Source: Himantopus leucocephalus
Lineage: Eukaryota; Chordata; Aves; Charadriiformes; Recurvirostridae
Assembly: GCA_003993805.1 (NCBI GenBank)
Contig: RSEF01000001.1
Span: forward strand, 209,344,213-209,408,212
Direction of reading: 5' to 3'
Length of the DNA stretch: 64,000 bases
Under the pieces are notes generated by a model. It worked only from the letters and a program-made list of their open reading frames with translations. It was not told the origin of the DNA and ran no database searches. Position numbers and translations under genes: made by a program. How positions within the stretch are numbered: position 1 is the first letter of the stretch; each line of letters opens with the position of its first letter. Positions 23,367-37,020 of this stretch are shown here, piece after piece.

Positions 23367-26300
23367 CTCAGTGTCTGATGGGACTCCAGGACTTACGGTC
23401 CACTTACTGGCATTACAACAGGTGGGTCCTGCAGTGTCAAGGTAGATGGATCCCTTCTAGGTAGCACAGCTGGGTAGCCTTACTGTGGATTATACATTTT
23501 TTGAAAGAATAAATCAAGGTAGACATTTTATTAACATTTGAAAAACTCTAAATAAAAAAAAAAGAAAACTATTCAGAGATTATAATCTTTCAAAAATACT
23601 TATTCTACCACATTCCACCACTTCTTTAGATTTGATATGTTCATATCCATCACTTTTAGGACAAATAAATGCTTTAAAAGATAAAGAATGTTTCTGGCTG
23701 ACTGCAGGGCTTTTCACATTTTGATGAAAGTAACCGTTAAATATTTCCATAAAGTCACTTTGAGGACCATCAGATTTCTATGAGCTATGGCACTATTGGG
23801 ATGGTGGTATTCAGTTGCCTCAACACAGATATATAATGCCATTTTAGCTGCCTTATGAAATCTAATTCATCCTTGTGGGCTTCTCAAGACCTTATGTGCT
23901 ACCTTTACCTCTCTCAGACAGGAGCTGGAGGCTCTATGGATAGGCAAGGCAATCTCAACTTTAATGCCATTGAATTTATTAGTGACAAAAATCTCACCGC
24001 TTACCATTATCTAGGACACTGAAGACTGGCTACAAAATAATTCTTTTAAGAATACCAGTTATATAAATAAGTTTATTGAATTCGATGTAGAAAATAAATG
24101 CCTCTCTGAGGAAGAGGTTTGAGATGAAAAAAAAGAAAAGGGCGTTGTAAGTATCAGAATATATGTATGTGGGTGTCTCATTACCATGCCACCTTGCTGA
24201 TGAAATGAAAACTACGACTACTTTATAATGGAATTTAAATTCAAATATACTTTGCTTATAATGTTCTCCCTTTCCTGTTTCTATGATTGCATAATTATAG
24301 GATACAGTAAGAAATGTTTGCATCGCTTTCACAAAATGCTTTATACTGTGTGACTGCTTTTGTCCTGATGTATAATTCAGTTTTCGTGAAATTATAGGAC
24401 ATGGTTGGTTTGCTGAAGTAGTTAATTTCCTTAAAATATCTGTTAAACCTATGCAAATGAGGGCAATAAGATCCTACAGTGTCAGTATTGCTTTCACCAA
24501 AAAATGTAGGATGCTTTTGTTTTGTATTGCAGAAAATGGTTAAAGCTCATTCAGTGAAAGTTGCTAATGATTCCTCTTTATAGACCTCAGCACTGCAAAA
24601 ATCCAAAATATTTAGGAGAATCTAATCTATGTCTTCTTATACTGTTACAGGGATTTCACTTTCATTTCAATATCTCTAATTCTTTTTTCTCTACTTATCT
24701 CAGTTGATCGAGTGCACTCAGTGGTCTGCAATTTGACGCTGTCTGATGATCCCAAATTGCAGCACCTTTCAAACTTCTTTATGTTTAGTTTTTGGAGATA
24801 CTGGACACTGCTTAGGAGAAGAGACCAGCAGCAACAGATGTTTCAATAAATATTTCAGTAAACTCTGAAGAATTCCACCTTACAGAGGAAGTCATCATCT
24901 ATGAAGAAAACCTATTGCCACTATGCAGTAAAGTCTGAAATCCAAATTTATATTATTCTTTATTTCCCGTATATTTTCTAGGTAAAATAATTTCATTTTA
25001 TATATATTACAAAACATCGTTGTGTTTTAAGTGTCACAGCCCATGTCCAAACTGAGATATCTGAGGCTTTGCTATGAACTCTTAGAAGTACCAGTACAAG
25101 CAAAGTTCCAGCACATCCTTATTCTGACCTTACTCTTTCTCCTTTTGCCTCTGCAGAAAAAGCAGCATTGAATGCTGATAATATCATACCAGCATACAAC
25201 AGCATTTCAATCATTAGTTATATTTTAATGTTCATCTAGTATTTTTAATATATCACTGTAATTTTTGCTCAAAAAATTGTTCTGCTTACACCATTTCTAC
25301 AGGAAATAAATTGGACATACTGAATAAATTAAATTAAAATAATCTCATTTTCCCTCCTTTAGATATTCATGAATATCAGAATTATTGCTATTAGCAAACT
25401 AACTAAATTTATACTGAATTAGGTATTCAACCGGTGCATTATTTTTAATTCAAAGGATGGTTTTCTAGAACTTTATTACAAGTGACTTGGAAGACAACTA
25501 TACCTTGCAGCAGCCTCTTCAGATGGAGGAAAGAGAAACAAACTGTTTGCAGGCTCCTATTGCTCATAATTAACATGCCCATCTTCAACAGACAGACATT
25601 CACCACTGCATTTTCAGGCAATTGCAATGTCTCAGGATGTGACTGTGGAGAAAGCATGGACTATCCTTTAAACATATTCACTTTTTTGAAACCGTTATTG
25701 CTGGTTGCTCTATTGGAAAATCCCTTGAATATATGCCAGGGAACTAACTCTCTCACTATTTTTGTCCTTGTTCTTCTTTGCTCTGCATTGTACGGCAGAA
25801 GTTAGAATCCAAAAATGTCACAAGTGAAAGACAATCTGAAGAACTATGGATTAACATTGCCAAGTAAATCTCAATTCTTTTGAGTCTAATTACCTACAAG
25901 AAGGTAACTAATGGTGCGAGAAGATTTCTGAATTTACTAAATATGTATGCATGTATGTGTGTGTGTGAACAACAAAAGAAATTAAGACAGCAGCTAGTTT
26001 CTATTCTGCAACTTTCTACAATGGGTTATAATTTTTTTTAAACCATTTTCAAATTCACTGCCTCACAGTTCTTGATTTTAGGTAATTTGTGGTGAAATAC
26101 ATGTCTAATGTTATTTCCATAATGATTTTTATCTAGTGAATTTCTTTCAGGAACACTTTAGAACTATATATGAAAAGATACTCTATAACACGTTTGGACA
26201 AAACCAAGATTCAAGTCCCATCAGCACCTACTACTCAAAACAAAACCTAAACACTTTTCTAAGTGTTTTGAAGATGTGATTAAATTATGTATATTAAAGT

Positions 26301-28447
26301 AAGAAACAACTTTTTAGTGATACCTAGTAATTTTTCTGCTCCTTAAATACTGTTTTTCCAGCCCAAGTTATTTATTTTTCCTATCTGTTTGATTTTTCTG
26401 ATGCTACCAATAATATGGATTTCATTAGGAAGAGATGTTCTGCTGGCAGCTGGACCTGTCAGGCAGTACATTAGTTTTCCAGCTTAAGTGTCTTGCATTT
26501 TAACCTTGGAGGGTGTTGTGAGTGAGAAGTATTTCAGTAGTCTCATGGTAGCCAACAGTGACCTTCAGAGGTCTGCTATCCTGACATACCTAACATCATC
26601 TCTTTACATTCAGGTAGGCTACTATCTAACTTGCAAAAGCATTTCGTCTCCAAAATATGGTTCTACAAAATTCTCTGCAACTCATCATCACAAGTTTTAC
26701 TTGTTATTAGGTACTTAAAAAAATAAACTATGGTCTTTTATTCATCCATCTGAGATCCACTGTTCCCTCTAGATAGACACCTTGACTCTGTGGAAGCCCC
26801 AGAGAGGTCCTTTACTCTCTGAATATGGGGAGGATGAGAGAGACGATTTAGCCCAAAGGCCAGGACTGATTTAAGGCAGAGGAGGTGAGGTCAACCACTT
26901 ACAGCTTTGCTCAGTAACTGCAATGCTCATCTATGAGGTAGGATATATCTTTTAACTGTCTCAGACCAAGCCTCAAAATCACACTTGTTTCTCCTCAAGA
27001 GCACGCTAGTAGATTAGGTGGGGTCAAGATGTGTTCAACCCCCTTTCTGAGGCAGAGTAGCCAGGAGCACAGAAGTCAGGAGACAAAACAAACGAGAACC
27101 TGACTGTGTAGGGCACAATTTAGGGTATCTCCAGCAACCCAAATATCTGCTTCTTTCATTAAGTTGACTACTGCCCAAAAAATGAACATAGTCCTCAGAG
27201 GAACCATTGCGAATAGCTTAAGCCAAGACACTGAAGTGTGTACTGGGAAAGGGAAAAGCTAAATACCAGGTGTGCTTCCTCTGCTCCGGATTTGCCCTGC
27301 AGCAGGGCAATGAGGCAGATAGTGGTAAAGCCTTAAATATTGCTGCAAGATTTTCTGGAAGGCAGTCATCAGAGCCCATAGCAGCAGAAGAAGGCATATA
27401 GGGCAGGCTGATACAGCTCAAGGACATGCAGAAGAGAAAAGAGCTTTTCACATAGGGTGGTAACTATTCTGGCACCAGGCCTGCATAAATGTGCTACTTC
27501 AGAGGAATCCCATAACAGGAATTATGTATGTCTGATGGTCAAAGAAATAGTTTTAGTGGAGTGAATGAATACAACAGAAATCACAGCTGTGGACTTACAT
27601 CCCTGACACTCAAGTCATTGCCTGATTTCACTTCATTTATGCTTTGTGTTGTTTACTCACCCAAGGAAAATACGTGCAGAATAGCTGTTTGCCATGCAAA
27701 CAAGGATGTTTACAAGAGAATACAGATATTCGCTACACAGTCAACAAATGTTTGCCCCAGCACATGAAGTCACCAGCCGTTTAAGAAGCATAAGTGATTT
27801 ATGATTTTTATGAATATCAATCCTGTTCTTGACGTCGGTCCAAGAAGAGTTTTCCCATGTCACATGATTTGTCTGGCTGCGAGCCTTTATTTATCCACCG
27901 AGATCTTCAACTTTCAGTGAATATTAAGTAGCAGAGAAGCGGAATAGCAGAATGTTTCAGCTTGGCTGGTTTTCCATCTATCATTGGCACACCAGTAGTT
28001 GAGCTGTCTCTATATTGATTTTTCACAAAGAAGTGATTACCAAAGCAGAAGGTTCTAATACAGGATAAATATGCATGTCATGTTCTGACACTAATGATAT
28101 GATCACAAACATGGTTACCAAACACCCAAGTACCAGCCAGGAGACTTGCATCTCACAGATGTCTCAGGTGATCTTGTAGCCAGCAATGTGTCAGGTTTCC
28201 TCAAGACAGCGCCTGCTTGGTAAGTTAATTTGGTTTTAAAGACTGTCTTCCAAAAAGGGCTTATTATATTCTGTTTTCCCCATTATGCTGTAGAAATTTG
28301 AAGCAATCTGTGCATTCATATTTGCATTACAAAAGACATCTTCATGGTCCTGCGCTTCCACCATATTTCACTGTAGAGACATTTAAAACACCAAATACTT
28401 CTGTCATAAAAAAGGTTGACACCATGAAGGGGCTAACCTTTGTTACC

Positions 28448-28466
28448 TTAGGTTGGTGCAATCAAC
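28448..28466 (+). other. Mariner-terminus-like sequence (tentative)
   Basis: ttaggttggtgcaa (14 bases) is identical to the start of the Hsmar1/MADE1-type mariner terminal repeat as I remember it. The match ends after that, and no inverted partner is seen nearby. It may be chance. Confidence 0.25.
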
Positions 28467-31400
28467 TACATTAAAAAAGGTCAACAGTGTTTTTCGCTTT
28501 GTTAGTATTAAATTCATCAGTACAAAATCTGTTACTCATAGACAGAGAGGTTTTGAAGAACACCTGCAGAAGTCATAGCTAAGAGTGGAAGGTTACTTCT
28601 TAAATTCACTTTTGACAAAAAGTATCCTTTTGCTCTTGAAACACGCAGTTTCTAACTAACTCATTTGAAGCGTTGCTTTGCCATAGGCTGCAATAAGGAA
28701 AAGCTAGAGTAAAAAATCTCTTCACAAAACCAGTTATTGTATATTCCTTGCTCTTTCTTCTGCAAGTTTGGAGGGTTGGCTTAGAAAAGCAACTGTACAG
28801 TTCAGCAAAGAAAAAATAGTGGGAGCTGGGAAAGTCACACAGGAGTCTAACGTGCTTTCACAAAGATCAGCATGAGGCTTTCTATAGTCTGTTAAAAGTA
28901 GAGATCCCTTTCACTTGCACTGAGGTGAGTAGTCCTCTTGGTACAACATTAGCTCCCGAGAACACCAGGAAGTTTCTTGCGGATTAGAGGATCACTGCAA
29001 AATTTACTGTGATACTATTATCTGATGTGGATGGGGACAGCGCTTCAAACATTTAGAATTGTGAGTGATTTTTCTTATACAAACCTCTACTCTTAGTGAT
29101 GCTAGTGACGCTACAAGCATCAATGTAGGTTATTTTTCATGGTTATCCCTTTCTTACATCACATTTCTTTTCAGGATCACCATGACTGAGTTAGGAATAG
29201 AAGGTTGTGAAGTTAAAGGACTTTTTTACATCTGTGAAAGTTTCAGTGCCTAATCAATGGTACCAAGTCTCTGGTATTTTAATATTTATTTAACAAAAGA
29301 GAGCTTTTTATCATAAAAAAGTTCAGTAACTTTAAGTTGTCAAATAAATTCTGTCACTATGTGTAAATTACTCTTGAAAAGCTGGTTTACAATACCCAAG
29401 AAAGTAATTAACATTGATTGCAATGCACAGTGCATTCAATGCCTTACAACAGTATATGGAGCAGCCAGCTCATCTCCAAATTACTAGACTTTCTTTCAGA
29501 TTGCTCCACTTATGTGTTCTAGATACAGTGCAGCCTGATCTCTGGTTTTGCAAAGAAGCAAAGGGTACTGGTCCCAAAATGAATTATTCAATGTTTGACT
29601 TTCTGCAATATGAACAGTGTAAACTGTAACCTGTAGCAAAGGTTGACACTACAAGGTAACTAAGCCTGGGAGAACATAGCAAAGGAAAAGACAATTAGCT
29701 CTTTGCAAGGGAACTACAGTACTGCAGTAGCCAGGCAAGTTTGCTCAATTTTTTAATTTGAGGTGCTACCTAGCAAAAAGTGCCCTCTTCTGTAACAAAA
29801 AGAGGTCAAAAAAATGAAATGCAGAGAAATTATTTCTGTGTGTTTCCTTTTTTCCATCAATAATCACATAAAAGATTGTTTCAGCACATCTAGTAATTTT
29901 AATATTTTATATATTTATTTAAAATATTTTATATATTAGAACATGTGTTTTAGGAGAAACTCAAAGATAAATAGTTTATGGGTCTCAGTTCTGTTACAAA
30001 TAGACCTGTGCTTTCTAAGCATTAATACAGTTAACTCTGTTTCCACTACTATCTCCTTGGTCTATACTTAAGGATGTTAGTAGATTTAGATGCTGGGTAT
30101 TTTAGTAATAGTTTGTTCACTGTTGTTTGCTTTTATTGTCCTTTTCTGTCTTAATACTTAAAACGTGTTTTCTATTGTTGCGGATGTCGATAGACATTGT
30201 GCTTCTCTAGTGGAAGAAAAAGATAAATGTCCAGTCATCTTATTCTCTGTGTCAATGCTGTAGACCCTTGGAAACTTATTAGCATATACAAAACTAACTA
30301 AAATCCTTTGAACTATACAAATATTAGTACAACATTCATGGCAGGATGATTCCTTAAAAATAAGATGAAAATCAGCTTTCTTCTACAATGTATAACATGT
30401 ATTGTCAGACTGTGCACTGAACCAAATGCACCGTGCATGACTACTGTAAGTAAAATGATCTTTAAGATCAGACAGCTACCTGGAAGCTGTGAGATCTTGA
30501 AATGGAGCAGAGAGCAATCCTGTAGTGTGAAGGGATGAAAGCCTTTACGACTACAAACTGTGGTTTAAGAGTACACATTTTGTGGTCTAAAAATACAAAA
30601 GAGGTTAAAGCTATTCATCTTGTAGACTGGCAGAACTACCAATCTAAGCAAGAAATCCACTCTCATGATATATTTTTGGAGAAGTGATGTTTCCTCTGAA
30701 CTCCACTGACCTGGAGCAAATATAACGCAGGAACTGCTGGTAAGGTTGACCACGCTGCTCCTTTCAGTTGTGATATTGCCAATAAAACTTAAAGACAAGC
30801 AGTTGGGTTTAAAGGCCATCAGACACAATATTATTAAATGGAACGTAAACAAGGTCAGCAGATTCTTGCTGGTCCTTGAAATTGCATTTGAGCTGTAGCA
30901 AAGGCCAGGAAGATGCCCTAAGCACAGACCCCATTAATTGGACTCACAGAATATGTCCATAATAGTAAACTGCTCCCTGAGGCCAGTGGGTGCAGCAGAG
31001 TTCCCATCCACGCAGCTACATTCCCAGTCCCCCTCCCCTCTCAAAACAGGGTGGGCACCACAAACTGCCTGTTGGGATCTGCCTCAGCCCGTGGTAATCC
31101 ATTAATTGTGCCAAGGCATTGGCTGGGAAAGTCATAATTGCATAGGGCTGAAATTACTGTAGGGAGTGGCTGACAATATAATACCGCATAGGATCAGTGC
31201 TAGAGTTCAGATCTGTGCTTTGGCTCTTTTCAGCATATCAGTGTAGCTGAAACATTTACAATATTGGAAGACTGTGTATTACTGTAGATGGAGCATCAGC
31301 CCTTTAACCCACAGATTCCAGACCAAAACACTTCCAGCAATCTGGTCTTGTAACAGGGCCTTGGTTATAATTAGCTTCAATGGTGTGAAAAGGAAAGAGA

Positions 31401-34400
31401 TTCATATCTTTAAAAAGTGGGGTTTTTTAAAGTTTAAAGACAACCCTTTGTTCTGTCTATGAAACCTTTTTACAAATATCAACTTAACTCATATCTATAA
31501 CTTCAGTCAAAAAAAGTGCCTAGAAACAAGTACAAAAATACAAATTGGCTGCGGTGATATTCCCGAACACAGTGCCTATAAGAGACATATGCAATTCTGG
31601 GAGTGCTGGTGCCCACACTGTGGTTGCAGAGTGAAGGAGGCAGCATGGACCAGAATTGGGACAGCCGGCAAGTGATGCCCTACAGTGCTAAAGGTAGTCA
31701 GTAGGACATGCCAATGAGAGAGGCACGTCCAAAATTCTTGTGCTATTTGGGACCTGCTAGTTATGTCATTCGCAATGCAATTCATAGGCTACTGGTACTT
31801 TTCCTCCCAGGGTGAAATTTCAGTTCATGTTCCCTGCATTGTCCATACATTTTGTGTCAAGTCACAACTACCACAACACAAAGGTTCAGCTCAGAGGCTT
31901 GGGGCTTCAGTCTGGCATCTGAGCTCACAACACTCAGCAGCTCTCAAGTTGTTCTTGCCCAAATGCTCTACTTTTAGGCTTGTACAAGGCAGAGAATTCA
32001 TCAGGGTAAAGGAGCACAAAATGACATACATACCACCAAAAGCCCTCTCAGGCAGGACACCAGGGATTTCTCCTGACCCTCATCCCTGAAATGAGTCAAG
32101 ACTATTCAGGCTGAAACATTAATGTCTTCTCTTTTTTACCTTCCAACCCTGAATCTAATCTCCCTGTCTGTTCTGCCTCTGGTTGGGCTATAACCTCTCA
32201 ATCTGTCCGGGGCCCTTATCTAGCTACCTTACAGAAACCACTTGGGTATACCCACACATGGAGGGAATAAGGATATGGATGTATCCACTAAAGCCGTGGT
32301 GCCTATTGCATGTAATAGATGTCAAAATTTCTCTCCATCCTCTTGTTGCCCACTATGTGCAAACACCATCTTCCGTAGGCGGGCACAGAAAAAGGGATTT
32401 ATGCTACAAGAAACAGTCAAGCTCCTGTTTTCTCAAGCACCTTTTCCATCATTCTGTATTTACTGCCTTTTTCTTTTCCTCGTTTTCTTGACCTCTCATC
32501 AATTTGATGACAAGCCAGTACACCTTGTCATTCAGAGAGCAAAATTTTCAGGTCAAGACATCTGTGTTTGTGAACTGCTACATATCAGGCTTCTTAGTTG
32601 CTTGGTAAAAGTAAGAATTATCCTGGTCGGGCAGCAGTGGAGTAAATCAGTGCACATTCTGGGATTCACAGGAAAGGGCACTCTCTCACTGAATGACTAT
32701 GGCTATTATTGGTAATAGTCTTTCAAGAACTCTCACATTAACATTGTATCATGGCAAGTAATCTAAGGGACCTCTCAGGATGATCATTCCAACAATAAAA
32801 AGACACTTAAAACAAGTTTGCCAAAATGCAGTCACGCATGTCCTGAAATAAAGTATCAATCTGTGGAATTCCTCTGAAAGAAGATAATCGACTAATATCC
32901 TTGACACTGGGTTTCTAGTGCTCCTAGAGCAGCAGCCCCAAATGTCTTCTCTATGAAGGTCGACTGCATTGTAGTGCATTTATGACCAGTCATTTTCTGT
33001 GTAGTTTCCAGAGAAGCATTTGAGCAGACCATGCATTTTTTCCTCAATTGGTGATTCTCAACTAAAAAATTGTTTTAGAGATCCTGAACAATAACACTGC
33101 CCTTGGGAGAAAAGCTTCTCTGCATTAGCCATCCAGCTGACACCATGAATGATTACATTCAAGCGTAAAATTTAATGAGATTTCTACAAAAATGAGTGAC
33201 ATCTGCATAGCACTCAGGTCCTGGCTAACTGTCATACATTTGTCATCACTGAGGCTTTTGTCCTTTATTAATCCGCTTTCAAGAATGCCTGCTATTGGAA
33301 ATGGAAATGCTTTTTAGCAGTCATCCTGCAAACTGTGTAAGAGCACACATCTCGGAAAGCATAATGACACATTGTCATGACTAGGAATGCATTTAAAAGG
33401 TTTAAAAAACATGAGAGAACTCCAACAACAAAATATGTTGAGAATTTAGCAGGAGACATCTGCATAAATGTATTTTACATATTTCTATATAAGCAAGATG
33501 CTTGTTCTTTTGCCTACAATACAGTGGCTAGAAACTCTGTAACAACATTCGGTGTGCATGGGAGAAATACTGTCGCAGAGGAAAAGTACTAAAATATTAC
33601 CCTTTAATTTTGTTTGTGCTTGGGAGCATGATATAATTCTGGGCCTAGGGCTGCAACCCAGTAAAAGCATATGACTGTATCAAGATCCCAGTTTTCCTTT
33701 AAACTTTCCCTCATGGCTACAAATAAAATTTCACTAGTATTTTCCTACATCAACAGATAGCCTGAAACAATAGATGATGGAGATTGAAGATCACCCTATT
33801 TTATTAAATTAGCCCCAGGACTTGCTATTCTGAGATGAAGGCCTGACCCACTGCTTCCCATCGAAGAACAGTAAACACTCGTCAGGAAGGCAGGAGTGCA
33901 GAGGACACATCTTTCTGCCATGTTTTCTCCCAGGAAGCAAAGCAAGACCTTTTGACCGGAAATGAAGATGGGACTCTGGAAGGCCAAGAGTCACAAGGTG
34001 TCCAAGGAGGGGCACCATCTTATCCCAGCACTGTTTGTGACTCCATGAAAGGCACTGAGAGCAGCAAAGTCAAGCCTGCTGAGCAGGTAGAGCAAGGGAA
34101 GAGGAGACATCCTCAGCACAGCGGCTGCTCACCACAAGTGGAAAACCTTGTTCTTCCTACAGCCCAGAGCTCTACACTGGGCTACTGCAAAGAGGACTGC
34201 AGTGCATTGGGGATGCAATCTTCTTCCATTATATATCCATCAGACCAAGCTTTGCTGAATTCCTTCCATTCCTTGAATTGAAGGATTTGAATACCCTGAA
34301 TTCCATACATTCATTTGTCTTTTTTTTGTTGCTATTATTTCTAAATGCCATATATTTCCAACATTTTAATGTCAATTAGCTGCTTGTAGATCATTCTCAA

Positions 34401-35232
34401 GCAAACAGAGGCAAGTGAATAGTGTAATTTGCTTTCTCATTTAAAGGACTCAGTGTCTCCTTCACTCTGAAGCTATTGAGCCCAACTATTACGAAATTCT
34501 GATCATACTGTTGTCATAGTTCATGTAAACATGCTTTTGTTGAAGGCATATCAGAGGAGCTGTTTGCAGCTGCAAATGACAAAAAATCCAAGCAACTAAA
34601 AATATTTCAGTTAATGGGGTTTTTTAGTCTTTGATATTTAGATAAATTTTTTTCTACTCATGGAGTAAGGATTCTAGCCGGCAAAAGATTTGATTGCATG
34701 AAATAGCACTGAAAAAAAAAAAATAATGCTGAGCTCAGTAATGCAGAAATCCTGGCTACAACTGCCACTTCAAATGGAGGCACCAGACCCAAGTGTTTGC
34801 CACCCTGACCCGCTCTGACAGTTCAGCAAGTGGGACCGCACCACTCACCACAGCTCATGGGAATTGAGGTATCCAAAGGATCTGCTCTACTACAGCTCAT
34901 GATACAAGCAAACATTGGGATCCCTCAGAAGTGTAGCAGCAATTGCTTTCTGTTAATGAAGTTGTTGCCATCATCACCCTTCCTGCAGTTTCATTTCAGG
35001 AGGTGTCCAGTAGTGCATTTCTGATTTCACGGTCCTCCACCTATGTAGGAGAAGCAAAATTTCAGCCTTTAACAACAGGAGAATGGAAAAGAATCAGAAG
35101 GGTCTTGGATGCCAAGAAAATCCAGATTTTTCATAAGTAATTATAGCTATTAATAATATCAATATTTTACCAAAGTATTAAGTCCTGTCCTTCAGGACTT
35201 ACATAAGTTTTTAAGTATAAGAACCAAAAGAG

Positions 35233-35313
35233 AGATGTTTATTTTGCATTTACCCATTACAGACATGCANCAAGACAGATGTTTATTTTGCATTTACCCA
35301 TGACAGACATGCA
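35233..35313. other. Assembly duplication around a single N
   Basis: 37 bases at 35233-35269 recur at 35277-35313 with one mismatch, with an N at 35270. Confidence 0.82.
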
Positions 35314-36285
35314 CATTTTCCCCTAAACTTCTGGTTACAACTGTGCAAGAGGATTCTGAACCAGGAGGACCTTGCCTTTGATTTAGTTTGGCAAGTGCGA
35401 ATGGATAATGTTTTCAAACAACACTAATATCAATATCAGGAAGAATTAAAGAAGAAAATCAGGCATGGGAGTGGGACGTTACAGCCACATGTTTCTTTGC
35501 AAAGTCATGTTTGCTACCAGAGACATCACTTATTGGATCGGTCTCATGGCCTGTACAAATGGTGGTAAGCATGTTCTCATTTGGTGCAGCTAAGTGGAAT
35601 AAATAATCCTTTCATTTCTGAAGTGAGAAGTTGTTGTGGCTTTTTTGTTTGTTTTTTAATGGAACCATAGTAATTATCAGCCTTCAAAATGCTTGGGTTT
35701 GAGTTTGGGGTTTTTTTTAATAGCTTTCAATCAAACAGTTCATGGACTTCCAGCGGTATAGTAACCCAGGCGGTTTCCCTGAATGAGTGAATTTGAGAAA
35801 AAGGATGAATGTTGGATTCTTGATTCAGTTACTAGTAATATTATCGTTCTTCAAGAGGCACACCACAACACTATTTGTCTTTCCTGCTGAGAAGTCTCAC
35901 CCAAAGAGAAGATGTCATTGTGACTGTTCATTCTACCATAGATGCTTCTTAAAGTTGCTCTTTTTTTCCTTTAATTTTAGGTTCAGAACAACTATAATGG
36001 AGGATTTTTTTTTTCTAATCTGTTTCTATTTCTAGTTCTTCTGCTGTCACTCTGACAAGATAATTGAAACTCACCCACACAGCATTTAAAGAGTAGAAAC
36101 AATCACAATTTACCAGCAGAAATCATGGAAATGAGGTATCTCCGTGATGTAGTAGTGTGCATTTTAACCCTTGTATTTCATCGATACTGAACTCCACTGG
36201 GTCCCTACAGAATACGTCTCCTGTATTATTGCTGCTCATCTGCGATGATGGTGTGGTCTGTTTGATTATTCCACTTTATTTCTAG

Positions 36286-36444
36286 GTCCTCCTGGTCCCC
36301 CAGGGGTTGTAATAGTGGAGGAAATTACAGACACCACAGCAACACTCTCCTGGAGTCCTGGGGCAGACAATCACAGCCCTATCTCCCTCTACAACCTGCA
36401 AGCACGCAGTCCATTTTCTCTTGGCTGGCAGACCGTAAAAACAG
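36286..36444 (+). CDS. CNTN5: CNTN5 exon: linker and first half of FN3 domain 1
   Basis: This 159-bp exon follows the acceptor ccactttatttctag and ends at ACAG|gtgaga. Entry and exit are both phase 1, so skipping it would keep the reading frame. It encodes the proline/glycine hinge GPPGPPGVV joining Ig6 to the FN3 stalk. [20 protein letters not shown] follows, containing the B-strand tryptophan of the FN3 fold, then [15 protein letters not shown] and SLGWQTVKT. The hinge and [14 protein letters not shown] are among the best discriminators for CNTN5 over CNTN3/4/6. It lies only 426 bp from the next exon, the shortest intron here, so the two probably behave as one unit in splicing. Confidence 0.96.
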
Positions 36445-36870
36445 GTGAGAAAAACTTTGAAACAGCACAAGTAGACTGTTCAAAACTCCTCCTCATCACA
36501 ATAATAACCATCGGCAATTGCAGGAACAGATAGTCTTAAGAGAACAATGATAAATTAAAAGCACTGATTTTTTTTTTTCTTTTTTTCATTCCTTTCATGT
36601 TACTTAGCAACAGCTCTGAAAGGACAACACAAAGACACCTGCCATGATGCATCTGTGAATAAGCAGAAAGCTCTCCCCTATATCCTTCAATCTGTGTCTT
36701 TTCAGGAGTACCACAGTGCCAAAAACCTAGCTGTGATTTCTGACATATTAGATCCTTGATGTCTACCATTTCTAGTGGCCTTATTGTATGACAAAGTCCA
36801 CTTGCCATTGAGACACTGCATGTGAGCTTCGGATTTCTGAGTGACCTACACATTTCTTTACTGTCTGCAG
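36445..36870 (+). other. CNTN5 intron, 426 bp
   Basis: Short intron dividing FN3-1, from gtgaga to ctgtctgcag. It contains a T-rich run near 36568-36590. No other feature is seen. Confidence 0.9.
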
Positions 36871-37020
36871 TTCCGGATGTGATAAGTGGTGACATGGAGT
36901 CTGCTATGGCTGTTGAACTGAACCCTTGGGTGGAGTATGAGTTCAGAGTTGTAGCAACCAACAAAATTGGGACGGGAGACCCAAGTGCACCATCAAGAGT
37001 GATCAGAACCAACGAAGCAG
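36871..37020 (+). CDS. CNTN5: CNTN5 exon: second half of FN3 domain 1
   Basis: This 150-bp exon follows the acceptor ctttactgtctgcag and ends at GCAG|gtaaga. Entry and exit are both phase 1, so it is a symmetric exon. It encodes [16 protein letters not shown], then [20 protein letters not shown], the usual FN3 F/G-strand pattern (Y-x-F-x-V-x-A-x-N-x-x-G), then [14 protein letters not shown], the linker to FN3-2. The minus strand across this exon is also open for a long stretch, but that is a shadow of the conserved coding strand. Confidence 0.96.

Larger units (their letters stand above)
22609..36285 (+). other. CNTN5 intron, 13.7 kb
   Basis: Intron at the Ig6/FN3-1 boundary. Identified contents are a 28-nt alternating pyrimidine-purine run (23339-23366), a mariner-terminus-like sequence (28448-28466) and a false duplication at a single N (35233-35313). 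GC-richer patches at about 31000-31120, 31600-32100 and 33950-34260 show no recognisable family. No exon was found. Confidence 0.8.

Noticed and set aside
32183..32715. Overlapping plus-strand frames of 102 and 157 codons
   Set aside because: Two frames open over the same pyrimidine-rich DNA, with no recognisable protein.
36536..37012. 158-codon frame on the minus strand over the FN3-1 exon
   Set aside because: It is the antisense shadow of a conserved coding exon plus adjacent intron; no promoter or homology.
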